Assembly: GCA_002104905.1 (NCBI GenBank)
Contig: MCFE01000072.1
Span: 121,202 to 185,201 of the forward strand
Direction of reading: 5' to 3'
DNA: 64,000 nucleotides
Origin: Basidiobolus meristosporus CBS 931.73
Lineage: Eukaryota > Basidiobolomycota > Basidiobolomycetes > Basidiobolales > Basidiobolaceae
A program made the translations under genes and the position numbers. The notes below the pieces were generated by a model. It did not search any database, was not told the DNA's origin, and was given only the letters and a program-made list of their open reading frames with translations. Positions 25,863-36,709 of the stretch are shown here, one piece after another (positions within the stretch are counted from its first letter, which is position 1; each line of letters opens with the position of its first letter).

Positions 25863-27209
25863 CTAGGCGGCTGCCTCGATCTTGTCTTCACTTTCCTCAG
25901 TGTTGTTGGTATCCTTGATACCACCGACAAGAATGTACGTGAAGGGGATGGAGAATGCAAACAATGCCCAGTTGAGGATCATTTGGGTCAAGAAAGCCGT
26001 TCCAATTGCGTCAATTCTCCATGAGATGGCGCCTCCAATCGACTGGATGGCCTTGGCATATCCTGCATACTGGGCAAGAACAGTGGAGTCGTTGGAGAGT
26101 GACCCGAGGATCCAGAACACAAGTGTTTGGCACAAGGCGTCGCAAAGACCGAACAACACATACAACAGCCACTTGGGCCAGAATGCTCCGGGTGTGTCGA
26201 TGAAGTCGAGGTCACGAGGGTGGTCCTCACGAGTGTATTGCAATTGCAAGGCCAAGCATCCTCCCCACACGGCCATGCAGATGGTGCTGACTGCGGTCAA
26301 CGCATACAGTCCCTTGGTCTTACGGTCATAACGAGGGGTATCCAGGAAGCGGCCAAGAGCGTAGGCGCCGAGCATCTCAAAGGCCCAGTAGAACACGTTG
26401 TTCCACGAGCGAGAGCGAACACTGAACAGAACGCCGTTGATGGCTCCGAACTCATAGGAGTAGTAGAAGGTCACGCAGAACAGGAATGGGGTGATCAGCA
26501 GAATCTGCTTGTGGGTGAACACCTTGAAGGTTCCGATCACCTCCTTCATGATGTTGGTGTCGAACTTCTTGACTGGGACCTTGGACCCATCGTCACGGAC
26601 CACCTTGGATGGTGGGAGCAACAGCCAACTGATGGCCGCTCCGACAATCATGATTCCCAGGAATGCAGCATATGTGCCATCACTCACCGCGCCAGCGTTG
26701 GAGTTGAAGTTCATGCCGAACGGAATGAAGCCACCTAGCACGCCTCCGAGGTTGAACACGATGAAGAAGAGTCCGACCGCCTTGCCCTTCTGTCCCTCGG
26801 ACGGGTACGACATCATGATCACACCTTGGGCTGTCCACAGACAAGCGGCACCAAGACCCAACACTGCACTGGCTCCGATGACGAATGCCTTGTTGTGGGT
26901 GTGATTGTAGTTGAGGAGTGAGCCAGAGTAGAGAGCATAGCAAAGGCCACCGATGCACAAGGTGAGACGAACACCGAGGAAGTTGTACATGGCTCCACCG
27001 AAGAAGCCAAACACGGCGAAGGCTGCATACAAGGCGACGTTACCGTCCTTGGCGGTACTATCGTCCATCTGGCCACCGGCGCCCATGCCGTTGATGACGT
27101 TGTACATGCCGGGGCAGCAGAAGCAGACCATTCCTACAAGGAAGACCTGGAAGATTGGGTCATTGTAGCGGATGCGCCCGAACAGCTTAATGTTAGAAAA
27201 GTCCTTCAT
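25863..27209 (-). CDS. UNC93-like MFS membrane protein, copy B
   Basis: Intronless, 448 aa, same protein as copy A apart from its C-terminal tail (EESEDKIEAAA). Nucleotide differences from A are few and mostly silent (for example around 26160, 26330, 26720 and 26900). The flanks share nothing obvious with those of A or C. The 5' leader is under 55 bp from TATA to ATG. Three near-identical copies in 6.3 kb suggest a dosage-selected transporter or ongoing gene conversion; both are inference. Confidence 0.82.
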   Translation of the reverse strand: MKDFSNIKLFGRIRYNDPIFQVFLVGMVCFCCPGMYNVINGMGAGGQMDDSTAKDGNVALYAAFAVFGFFGGAMYNFLGVRLTLCIGGLCYALYSGSLLNYNHTHNKAFVIGASAVLGLGAACLWTAQGVIMMSYPSEGQKGKAVGLFFIVFNLGGVLGGFIPFGMNFNSNAGAVSDGTYAAFLGIMIVGAAISWLLLPPSKVVRDDGSKVPVKKFDTNIMKEVIGTFKVFTHKQILLITPFLFCVTFYYSYEFGAINGVLFSVRSRSWNNVFYWAFEMLGAYALGRFLDTPRYDRKTKGLYALTAVSTICMAVWGGCLALQLQYTREDHPRDLDFIDTPGAFWPKWLLYVLFGLCDALCQTLVFWILGSLSNDSTVLAQYAGYAKAIQSIGGAISWRIDAIGTAFLTQMILNWALFAFSIPFTYILVGGIKDTNNTEESEDKIEAAA

Positions 27210-27256
27210 TGCGAGAGATTGATGAATTCTGATATGATAGCGACGGAACTCCTGCG

Positions 27257-27264
27257 TTTATATA
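27257..27264 (-). promoter_or_regulatory. TATA box, MFS copy B
   Basis: TATATAAA on the minus strand, 48 bp upstream of the ATG at 27209. Confidence 0.6.
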
Positions 27265-28577
27265 CGGATGCGGTGCCATGAAGACTATTGATATCCAAAG
27301 TCTTTGCGTTACCTGAAAGACACAATCTTACTCAGGAGACTCTTCGGAGCAATCGTTTGTGGAGAATCTACGGAGCTAACTGTTTGAAGATTCCAGCAAA
27401 GCCCATATTTAGGACCTCTTTACGCATCAGTTACCATAGAGCAAGCACCATATTCGATCGGTACCGATATGATTGGTAGAGGGGTTGACAACGCACTTGA
27501 TCCTGGCGAGTTGGTAAGTATCCATGTCTCGATACTTGGTTAAACAAGATCTAGAACTGTTGGGAATGTATGGACATTAAAGCGGCATAATTCTACATGA
27601 AAATGAAGTCGTGTCTATGGAGTAAAGATACCTGACCCTCCGTATATGGCTATCCGAAGTCCACCTCGAAATAAAATGGGGAAGCGTGGAGCAAATGAAC
27701 ACACGCCTAGTGAAGTGATAGCACGGCTTGCGTTCTGGTATAAGCGCATCTAGGCATTCAGGAACACATCTCGATTCCCTAATACGCGTTACTTTTAATT
27801 CCAATAAGAATCGATTCCGAACGGGGTAGTGGTCAATCACATGTATAGCGGCTACTATTGGCTCTCCCCCATATGGAGAATTGTCGAATCGCTCATTTGT
27901 CATTGTAGTGCATGACCCATTTATAATATGTACACGGTTATAGATCAGAAGGTTAATGTCAATTGAATTTAATGTATCCCAAAAGAGATCCGGGAACTAG
28001 ATTCTGATCATTTAAAGCAAACAAGCGTATGTGTATACCAGATAGAGCAACTCCGCTCGTTATGCCTATTTTGGTAACACTGTTACCTTTACGAAAATCC
28101 TTTACACGGGCGTAGAATGTCATTTCCAAAATACCCAACTTGAGGTTGGCCTCTTCGTTTTTCTTATGGAATTAAAAGCTTTAAGAACCTGCCTTTTATG
28201 ATCAGCATAGCCAGGATAAATGTTTTTAGTGAAGCAACGACTGTTTGAGCCTTGGCGAGTGATCATCGCTAGAACGAATTTCCCAGGCCACAGTCTAATT
28301 CGATTTCTCAGAATCGTCCTACCAGATATCATCGTTCAAACACTTTGGGATACAAACATGCGCGTGAAATTCCTGTTGACCTCCTGGTTTTGACCTCTCA
28401 ACAAAATCCGCGTTGTCACATGAGAACTTTGTGCTTCATTGTAACGAACTATTTATTATGATTGTATGATTATTGTATACAAAATTTTGATGATATTTCT
28501 TCAGGAAACAGCTATTCTATGAAACTTAAGAACCGACCTTGACGAGGTCCCATCTTGTTTCGTTTTCGAATAGCAGG
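27265..28577. other. Long spacer between MFS copies B and C
   Basis: 1.3 kb without a recognisable gene. The open frames present (for example 27577-27903 minus) have no family resemblance or intron support. Confidence 0.5.
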
Positions 28578-29924
28578 TTAAGCAGCTGCCTCAATCTTTT
28601 CTTCATTTTCCTCAGTGTTGTTGGTATCCTTGATACCACCGACAAGAATGTACGTGAAGGGGATGGAGAATGCAAACAATGCCCAGTTGAGGATCATTTG
28701 AGTCAAGAAAGCCGTTCCGACTGCGTCAATTCTCCATGAGATGGCGCCTCCAATCGACTGGACGGCCTTGGCATATCCTGCATACTGGGCAAGAACAGTG
28801 GAGTCGTTGGAGAGTGACCCGAGGATCCAGAACACAAGTGTTTGGCACAAGGCGTCGCAAAGACCGAACAGCACATACAACAGCCACTTGGGCCAGAATG
28901 CTCCGGGTGTGTCGATGAAGTCGAGGTCACGAGGGTGGTCCTCACGAGTGTATTGCAATTGCAAGGCCAAGCATCCTCCCCACACGGCCATGCAGATGGT
29001 GCTGACTGCGGTCAACGCATACAGTCCCTTGGTCTTACGGTCATATCGGGGGGTATCCAGGAAGCGGCCAAGAGCGTAGGCGCCGAGCATCTCAAAGGCC
29101 CAGTAGAACACGTTGTTCCACGAGCGAGAGCGAACACTGAACAGAACGCCGTTGATGGCTCCGAACTCATAGGAGTAGTAGAAGGTCACGCAGAACAGGA
29201 ATGGGGTGATCAGCAGAATCTGCTTGTGGGTGAACACCTTGAAGGTTCCGATCACCTCCTTCATGATGTTGGTGTCGAACTTCTTGACTGGGACCTTGGA
29301 CCCATCGTCACGGACCACCTTGGATGGTGGGAGCAACAGCCAACTGATGGCCGCTCCGACAATCATGATTCCCAGGAATGCAGCATATGTGCCATCACTC
29401 ACCGCGCCAGCGTTGGAGTTGAAGTTCATGCCGAATGGAATGAAGCCACCTAGCACACCTCCGAGGTTGAACACGATGAAGAAGAGTCCGACCGCCTTGC
29501 CCTTCTGTCCCTCGGACGGGTACGACATCATGATCACACCTTGGGCTGTCCACAGACAAGCGGCACCAAGACCCAACACTGCACTGGCTCCGATGACGAA
29601 TGCCTTGTTGTGGGTGTGATTGTAGTTGAGGAGTGAGCCAGAGTAGAGAGCATAGCAAAGGCCACCGATGCACAAGGTGAGACGGACACCGAGGAAGTTG
29701 TACATGGCTCCACCGAAGAAGCCAAACACGGCGAAGGCTGCATACAAGGCGACGTTACCGTCCTTGGCGGTACTATCGTCCATCTGGCCACCGGCTCCCA
29801 TGCCGTTGATGACGTTGTACATGCCGGGGCAGCAGAAGCAGACCATTCCTACAAGGAAGACCTGGAAGATTGGATCATTGTAGCGGATGCGCCCGAAAAG
29901 CTTAATATTTGATAAATCTTTCAT
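28578..29924 (-). CDS. UNC93-like MFS membrane protein, copy C
   Basis: Intronless, 448 aa. The start is MKDLSNIKLF at 29924 by analogy with copies A and B; an upstream in-frame ATG at 30119 lies beyond the TATA and would add a non-conserved extension. It differs from copies A and B by Leu at residue 4, Val for Ile at two positions near the C-terminus and the tail EENEEKIEAAA. Most silent sites agree with copy A (for example the ATATCGGGG stretch near 29043), others with B, as expected from patchy conversion. Confidence 0.82.
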   Translation of the reverse strand: MKDLSNIKLFGRIRYNDPIFQVFLVGMVCFCCPGMYNVINGMGAGGQMDDSTAKDGNVALYAAFAVFGFFGGAMYNFLGVRLTLCIGGLCYALYSGSLLNYNHTHNKAFVIGASAVLGLGAACLWTAQGVIMMSYPSEGQKGKAVGLFFIVFNLGGVLGGFIPFGMNFNSNAGAVSDGTYAAFLGIMIVGAAISWLLLPPSKVVRDDGSKVPVKKFDTNIMKEVIGTFKVFTHKQILLITPFLFCVTFYYSYEFGAINGVLFSVRSRSWNNVFYWAFEMLGAYALGRFLDTPRYDRKTKGLYALTAVSTICMAVWGGCLALQLQYTREDHPRDLDFIDTPGAFWPKWLLYVLFGLCDALCQTLVFWILGSLSNDSTVLAQYAGYAKAVQSIGGAISWRIDAVGTAFLTQMILNWALFAFSIPFTYILVGGIKDTNNTEENEEKIEAAA

Positions 29925-29965
29925 GTTGAAGAAGATGGCTTGAAAGAGAGATGAGCCGTTGCCAC

Positions 29966-29972
29966 TTTTATA
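29966..29972 (-). promoter_or_regulatory. TATA box, MFS copy C
   Basis: TATAAAA on the minus strand, 42 bp upstream of the ATG at 29924. Confidence 0.6.
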
Positions 29973-30136
29973 CCTTCTCTGCTCAACCGCCAACTCCATG
30001 ATCGGCTGGACCACAAAATGCTCGTTTCGTTCAGTCCACATTTGAATGCAAGGTAACTCACTGGGCGAATCAGCAAGTGGTAGTGGCGGAGTTTCCGGAT
30101 TAGGGATTTTTTTGTGCAATTGCCGTACCTTAACAA

Positions 30137-31474
30137 CGACTACTAGAATGGAAGAGAATGCTTCAATATTAGAAAGAAAGAGCTAATACGGCATCTTATG
30201 GTCTTCAAAAGTAATTAATATTTCTTGATTCTGTGCATATTGCAAGCCACCAAGGATGACCATGCCAGATGGTTATAACTTGGGGACATCGCTCGGTAAC
30301 TCCTTAGGAGTCGCGACGTCCGGAAACGACCTGGTTTTGGTTAAATTAAGTAACCGGAGAGATTATTTCGAGGCAGCCATGACCTTGCACCTAGGCAAGA
30401 GTTAATGGTGGATGTTGGGGAGAAGTAGTAAAGCATCCTCCGGCTAAGGAACTTAGTTGACCCATCAACCACAGTAAAAGTAAATCTCATGACAGCCCGA
30501 ATATGGCCACACAGGAGTTTTTGTGTTGTGATCAATAGAAATCAGAGAGTGAGAATCGTATCGGTAGTACCAATAACACCATATCTAGATTTTTCACGCA
30601 GCAGGTTACTAGCCCTTCGTGAACTTTTCTGGCAATCACAGTTTCTAGGTCTTGGAGTTGAAGATTCTCTGCCTTGAATGGAATCCATACTGAGGTAACG
30701 CTCACCGCTGCATCATTGCTAAAAAAGGATTAGCTCATGAGAGTGTTCGTTTTGGTAGTATTATCTACTACTTTATTGACCAGCAATGTTTTTGCTGGGA
30801 CACGCGATATACGATTGTCATGCGTTTTTTCAGTCCTTGAGATAGGTAGCCCCACTGGGGAATTGATCGAATACCTGTTGCCGAAAAGCTTCTAGATTTT
30901 ACGGAGATTCCCGTGCAAAGGAATTGGGGATAAATGTCATGGAATATTACAATCTCGAAGTATTGCAGAATAATGAGCCCTAATTGCAAACTTTACAAGT
31001 GTAACGATTAATTACCGGGAGGGTAGGGTAGGGTAAGGCAGGGCAGGGCTCTAAATTATATTCCTATATATAAGGTTGTCGATTGGTGATGGCATCACGT
31101 GACTCTGTAGCGTTATGTCCGCCTGATACGGCTTATGTAAAGGCTTACGGTATATGATTTATTCGGATGCTAATACATGTGGATTGTATCGGATTTTGCC
31201 TGATATATATACGTGTCATGCATTCATTTCGTTGTAGCCCTACAAATTAAATCCCAAGTAGATGATTCATAATTCAGCAATAAGCTAAATAGAATCTTAA
31301 GGTGTATGTTGAAGATTTTTAACGAATTCAAGTAGCTGGATTTAGATGCTTGTAACCGAGGAGGGTTGACAAGGATTTGTATAAAGCATAGAGCATTGGA
31401 GTTTCTATTGTTTTTGTTTACAGATGATATTCATGGTTTTTCAAAATAGTCTGATAGTATCTCCAAATACAGCA
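30137..31474. other. Spacer, no gene seen
   Basis: No recognisable coding sequence. A G-rich tract at 31020-31048 (GGGTAGGGTAGGGTAAGG and continuing) resembles a degenerate telomere-like repeat. Confidence 0.45.
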
Positions 31475-31479
31475 TGAAC

Positions 31480-31822
31480 TGCTGAAAGCTTCGTAATTAC
31501 ACCTAAACACTCCATTAACTTAGTCACCTAGATCATAGCAGATGAATCTTGGGATATCTTGGCCAATTTCTTTGTTGGGATTTGCTTGGAATCTTTTACC
31601 AAAATATCAGGTACTCAGAGTATGAGAATTCTACAGATTGTCTAAGGCCCCTAGGCTTTGCGCACATGTTCTTGAGGCCTTCCTAAGTATATTGTACATG
31701 TTTGTTCTGCCAAGTCTAAGTAAAGGTGTAAATGCCACTTTTACATTCAATATATCATTAAGTAAAAGCCACATAATCTACTTCTCCCAATTACTTCCAA
31801 TATCTCCAAAATTCTCACAACA
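31480..31822 (+). mobile_element. Copia solo LTR in the gene island, perfect 5-bp duplication
   Basis: 343-bp LTR starting TGCTG and ending CTCACAACA, the reverse orientation of the LTRs at 13149-14286. It is flanked by TGAAC on both sides (31475-31479 and 31823-31827). It is diverged from the 13-kb copies. It is the only clear transposon trace inside the gene island. Confidence 0.85.
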
Positions 31823-31827
31823 TGAAC

Positions 31828-32582
31828 TTGGTGTAGCTATCAGGAAGCTATGGTGTTCAGTACTGCATGGAGCATTGTGCTAAAGTATGGCCTCTGATCA
31901 TCATTGCTGATGTTGGATTTCCATCAATAATTTCTGAGAGGGAGTGGACACTAACACTACCCCAAGTCCTAGATGTTTACAAAGTTCATTTAAATTCACA
32001 CAAATTATAATTTTGGAGTAGGGTCGTAATTAGGAGCATTGAGCTTACACATCATGAAATGCCCTATTGAGTCTTCAAGGCCCTTGACAACACTGTCCCT
32101 TGATTTGGCAACATTCTGTGAAGGAGAGAAGGATGTTGGTCGTGGACACAGAATGTGTATCATCTGGAGTCATAGTTCCCGTTTAGGCATCGGAGCTCCA
32201 TGATGCTCTGTCCGAGGAATTATTCTGGTGGTGATTAGATCACTATATGCTCAAGGCTCGCATAGTTGACTCCGACCCATCGTGCCAGCCGAGGATGCTA
32301 CTTCTCACCACAGTTGGTGTGATAGAGCCGCCGTTCGGACTTGCCATCATCAGGGAATTCCATGGCGGAATGGAGATACCAGCCACATGTACACCGTAGA
32401 ATTGGAATTCCAAAGAAATCCAATCAGCATTGAACAACCTCCAACGTCATGCGGGACCGATTTGGGAAAGCAAGATCCGTTGAAATTGGGGTGAAGCATG
32501 ACAGTCCGAACAAACCATCCGGTTGTGACTGAGGTATAAAGGGAGGCGTCGTGAGCATCGGCACCATTTTCCAAGTTGTTTC
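31828..32582. other. Upstream region of the NT5DC-type gene
   Basis: No gene recognised. A minus-strand open frame overlapping 32424-32951 is a shadow of the next gene's first exons. Confidence 0.45.
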
Positions 32583-34791
32583 ATGCAGGCCAAATCCATT
32601 CTGAACCCCGCCCTTCACCTGCGACGGGTCCGAGCACTCCACCCCAGGGTGATACAAGCCTCCACTCGAGGTGTCCACACCCATGAAGGCGAAGGTAGTG
32701 GTCGTCGCCCTCTTACCCACGCAAAGACCGACTTCAAAGCCAGCCTGGAGTTCGACCTGATCGAACGTTATTATCAAAAAAAGCAGCAAATCTTCTCGGA
32801 CAAATCCCCTTCCCATTCGCACCTCAAACCTAGCCACCTGATCCAGAACAACCAAGTGTAAGTCCACCTCCCTGGCTAGATATGCTCCTAAACTCGGGTC
32901 AGGTTCATTGAGTTTGGTTCCCTCCCATAGGTTCGCCAATAACGACATCAACTTAGGGAAGATATCGGTCTACGGTTTCGATTACGACGTAAGTAGGCTT
33001 TGGGTTGATAACCAAGAGATTTGTCAACGGGCTAAAGTTTCCTTATTTTTGGGGGCGAATGGGTTAGTATACTTTGGCGAACTACTCGGAGATGTTGCCC
33101 ATCATGATCTACACCAAAGTAAGAGACATGCTTGTCGACCATCTAAAATACCCAACCGGCCTCAAGGACCTGACTTACGACCCCAAATTCGCCATCCGCG
33201 GTCTACATTACGGTGAGCAGCAGTTCGGAGCTGTGGTGCTGACGTCCCATCCCCCCCCCGCTAACCCCAACGTTTCCTAGATTTCCAAACCGGATGGATG
33301 ATGAAGATTGACGCCTTCCACAACATCCAACTTACCACCGTCCATTATGGTCGCGAGCCTATCAAGAACCAGGATCTGGTGACGGGACGACACCATGGGA
33401 TCCATGTCTCCCCTCAGTATCTCTCCAAGAACATGCGCCAGCTAATCGATATGTTCAGCATCCCTGAAGCCTGTCTGCTCGCGGATGTGATCCAATACTT
33501 CATTGATCATCAGATACGGTAAGCGCGCACGAATGGACCCTGTGGAGGGAAAGACACCATACCAACCACCCTTCGCTCTCCATGTAGTTTCCATCCTAGA
33601 TATCTGGCTGATGACATCTGGAAGATGGGCCGTTTGCTACACACGGCGGACTCCACCGGATTGGCAGTCATTCATGTGGAGATGATGAAAAGCATCGACG
33701 TGTATCTGAAGAAGAACCCCACCATTGTGGAGTATCTGGAGAACCTTCGGAGAAACGGAAAGAAGCTATTCCTGCTGACGAACAGCAGCTACGCGTTCGT
33801 GTAAGTTTCAGCTTGGCCGGTGGGCGTGTCCAACGAACTCCATCTAATGCACCTCCGGAACTTCTGTAGCGACCGTGGGCTCAGTTACATGACCTCCTCC
33901 AACAATTGGAGAAACCTGTTCGATGTCTGTATCTTTGCCTCCAACAAACCTCACTTCTACAATTCAAGCAGACCGTTCCGTAAGGTGCACACATGCACCT
34001 CGAAATACGGCACAGCCTCCTGGGATTATGTGAACAGCTTCAACCCAGGGGAGGTGTACCAGGGGGGAAATATCAAACAGTTTAGCAAGTTGACTGGCTG
34101 GTAAGTCATCCACGCCTCGATTTCTTCCATTCACACACTAATGGGACCACGCGTTCGGGCGCCGGCTTCAAATAGGACTGGGTAAGTACCTTCATGTCTT
34201 GTTTGAGGAGATGATCGATGAATAACCATCGTTCTTTACAGAGGTTCAGTCATGTACATTGGGGATAACATCTACTCAGACCTTATCGATCCCGCCTCCC
34301 AGCAAGGGTGGCGAACGGGAGCGATCATCAGCGAGCTGGAGGAGGAGATCAATACGCACAACTCGGAGGAATATCGCCGCAGCCTTCAGTGGATGTTAGA
34401 GCTAGAGAATCTCATACGAAAGGCACAGTCGGAATGCGTATCGCGTACGGACACCTATTACTCGCTGGTGGAGTCGTTGCGCGAAGAGCGTCGTGAGTAC
34501 CGGGAGAAACTCAAGGATGATTTCAACCCACATTTCGGCTCGGTCTTCAGAACCCACACGAACCCGACCTACTTCGCGAACAAAGTCTGCAATTTCGCCG
34601 ATCTGTAAGTGGCAATCACATCTCTTCCCTTTCGGCCCGAGCCCGAATGCTAACCCCGATCTACCAGGTACACCTCGAAGTTGGAGAACTTCAAGAATCA
34701 TCCCATAGACTACATCTTCTACCCTGAGCGGATGTACCTGCCCCATGAGAGACTTAGCGCCGCTGAGGCGGAGTACCATGCCGCCCAATAG
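32583..34791 (+). CDS. HAD-type 5'-nucleotidase domain protein (NT5DC2/3-like)
   Basis: Haloacid-dehalogenase phosphatase of the cytosolic IMP-GMP 5'-nucleotidase/NT5DC family; the basic, Arg-rich N-terminus suggests mitochondrial import. Exons: 32583-32857, 32931-32988, 33068-33212, 33281-33518, 33588-33800, 33870-34100, 34176-34181, 34242-34604 and 34668-34791, giving 550 aa. The nucleophile motif GFDYD|YTLANY is split across exons 2 and 3 near residue 110. NSSYAFV follows exon 5, and GDNIYSDL is near 396. The 6-nt exon 7 is required: joining exon 6 to exon 8 directly creates a stop, whereas including it gives LTGWTGGSVMYIGDNIYSDL, colinear with human NT5DC2. The natural substrate is not known for the family. 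Confidence 0.9.
34176..34181 (+). other. 6-nt microexon of the NT5DC-type gene
   Basis: GACTGG lies between an AATAG acceptor and a GTAAGT donor. Introns on either side are 75 and 60 bp. It supplies the end of a Trp codon plus Thr and the start of a Gly codon. Confidence 0.85.
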
Positions 34792-34967
34792 GATACCCGA
34801 CTCCCACTCTGAATCATCGAATTATCTGTTGCATTCCCACCACCACGTTTTAAATAACATGAATAAAAAAAATGGAATTCCCCTTGATGGCCTTCCTTTC
34901 GGGTATCTGGAGCTCATCCATCCACCGAAAATCCTGCTCCCGATTATTGCTGCAGCCCTTTAGAACC

Positions 34968-36428
34968 ATGGTAAAAGCCAGCGGCTGGAAAGCGTTGAAA
35001 GTGAAACCCAAAGAACTCTGTATAAGCACCACCCTCAACTCTGGGCAGACCTTCCGTTGGAGGAAAACCGGGGAAGCCGAATGGTACGTAATCCTTACTG
35101 AAATCCACCAACAATCACGCAATAAAGTACCCATAACTGTAACTATGCAATCTTTGCCCTCGTCGCATCCTCTCTGCCCACTTCTGACTTTTCACCAAAG
35201 GTCCAACGTGCTAAACGACACCCTCATTACACTCCGACAGATAGGTATGTTTACTTGTTCCAAACCGGGTGCTCTAAACTGTGAGTCTCAAGTGCGCGTG
35301 TGTTGTTGCAGAGGATTCCGTCGAGTATTGTACATACGAGGAGGAGGGAAGAGGGGAAAGAGGGGAAAGGAGACGTGGAGGAGTTGCTTACGGACTACTT
35401 TCAGCTCAAGGTCGATCTTGACGAGTGTTACAGGCGCTGGAACTCCATCGATAAGAATTTCGCGAACAAGAGTGAACACTTCTTAGGGATAAGAATTCTA
35501 CGTCAGGACCCAGTGGAAAACCTTATATCGTTCATATGCACTTCGAACAACAACATCAAACGGATATCCCAGATGGTAAGGGGCTTTGAACCTCCTTCGC
35601 AGCCTGGAAACCAACACGAACTCACTCCCCTACGCCAGGTAGAAAAGCTGTGTGCCAAGTACGGTAGGTACAAAGGCACCATCAACGAGGTGCCCTTCTA
35701 TGCCTTCCCGGAGTTGGAACTGCTAACGGGGAAGGAGGTCGAGGTGGAGCTAAGAAATCTTGGGTTTGGCTATCGCGCGAAATTCGTTCGGGAGACTGCC
35801 AAGAGTTTGGTGGAGCTCCACCCGGACCCAAAGGATTGGTTGCTCACCCTACGTGAAGCCCCCTACTCCGAGGCACACACAGCGCTATTAAAGTTGCCAG
35901 GGGTATGTTGCCGTCAGTACTGTTGGACCAAGATTATATGCACTAAGTTTCGCATTGAAAGGTCGGCGCCAAAGTAGCCGATTGTGTGGTAATTGCAGAG
36001 AATCAACTAGCTTCTTCAGATGCGCGTACTTACTTGGATGTTTACACAGTGCTTGATGTCACTGGACAAGCACGAGGCAGTGCCGGTCGATACGCATGTA
36101 TGGCAGATCGCTAAGAGAGACTACGGCTTTCTAGAGGGGAAAGCAGTCAAATCGCTGACTCCCAAGATTTACGCCGAGGTCGGGGACCACTTCCGAAACC
36201 TGTTTGGCGACTACAGCGGGTGGGCACACTCGGTACGGACTTCGCATAGTGAATGAGATGAGAACACTGCTGACCTTTCGTTTTTGGTAGGTTTTATTCA
36301 CTGCTGATCTGAAGGAGTTCGGGGAAAGGATGAAGAAAAGAGCCACCACAAAGGATGACCAGGTGGAAGAGAAAAAGGTGAAGGTCACCAGCGGCACAAC
36401 CCTTCGAAGGTCTCGGAGGAGTACGTAA
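34968..36428 (+). CDS. OGG1: 8-oxoguanine DNA glycosylase/AP lyase Ogg1, frame broken
   Basis: Base-excision repair enzyme that removes 8-oxoguanine. Exons: 34968-35083, 35201-35244, 35312-35575, 35639-35902, 35962-35988, 36050-36232 and 36291-36428; about 344 aa if one base is ignored. Landmarks: GQTFRWRKTGEAEW, ISFICTSNNNIKRIS, LGFGYRAKFV, helix-hairpin-helix LPG|VGAKVADC, and CLMSLDKHEAVPVDTH with the catalytic Lys and Asp both present. Exon 3 begins in the frame of EDSVEYCTYEEE, aligning with human EQLHCTVY, but after the purine run 35341-35373 the homologous frame (DVEELLTDYFQLKVDL) is +1. An in-frame alternative is a TGTGAG acceptor at 35285, which leaves a 41-bp intron and non-homologous residues. 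An upstream in-frame ATG at 34872 would add 32 residues, possibly a targeting peptide. Confidence 0.85.
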
Positions 36429-36709
36429 AGGCACCCCTCCTCAACCAACCGACCCCCTCCCTTCCGAAGAAAAGTGCATCTACAGAACCAAGAATTCGCG
36501 TGTTCAACTTGACGGAACCAGAGTGAAAATACCAACAGAATAAAAAAGGGGGGATTTTTTTTAAAAAGACTTGCGTAGAAAAATACACGATTAGAAACGA
36601 CCTCTCGAAAAGAGCTTGAGTTTGCCCAACATTCTCACCGATGATTAAGCGAGTGGATGAAAATCTACTAAGGATGTATAAACACAATGGGCTATTGCAC
36701 TTGATCAAC
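36429..36709. other. Convergent 3' region of OGG1 and SEC61
   Basis: 281 bp between stop codons. AATAAA at 36539-36544 followed by a run of T is a plausible 3'-end signal for OGG1. Confidence 0.5.

Noticed and set aside
27577-27903. 108-codon minus-strand frame between MFS copies B and C
   Set aside because: Not conserved between spacers, no intron or domain evidence.
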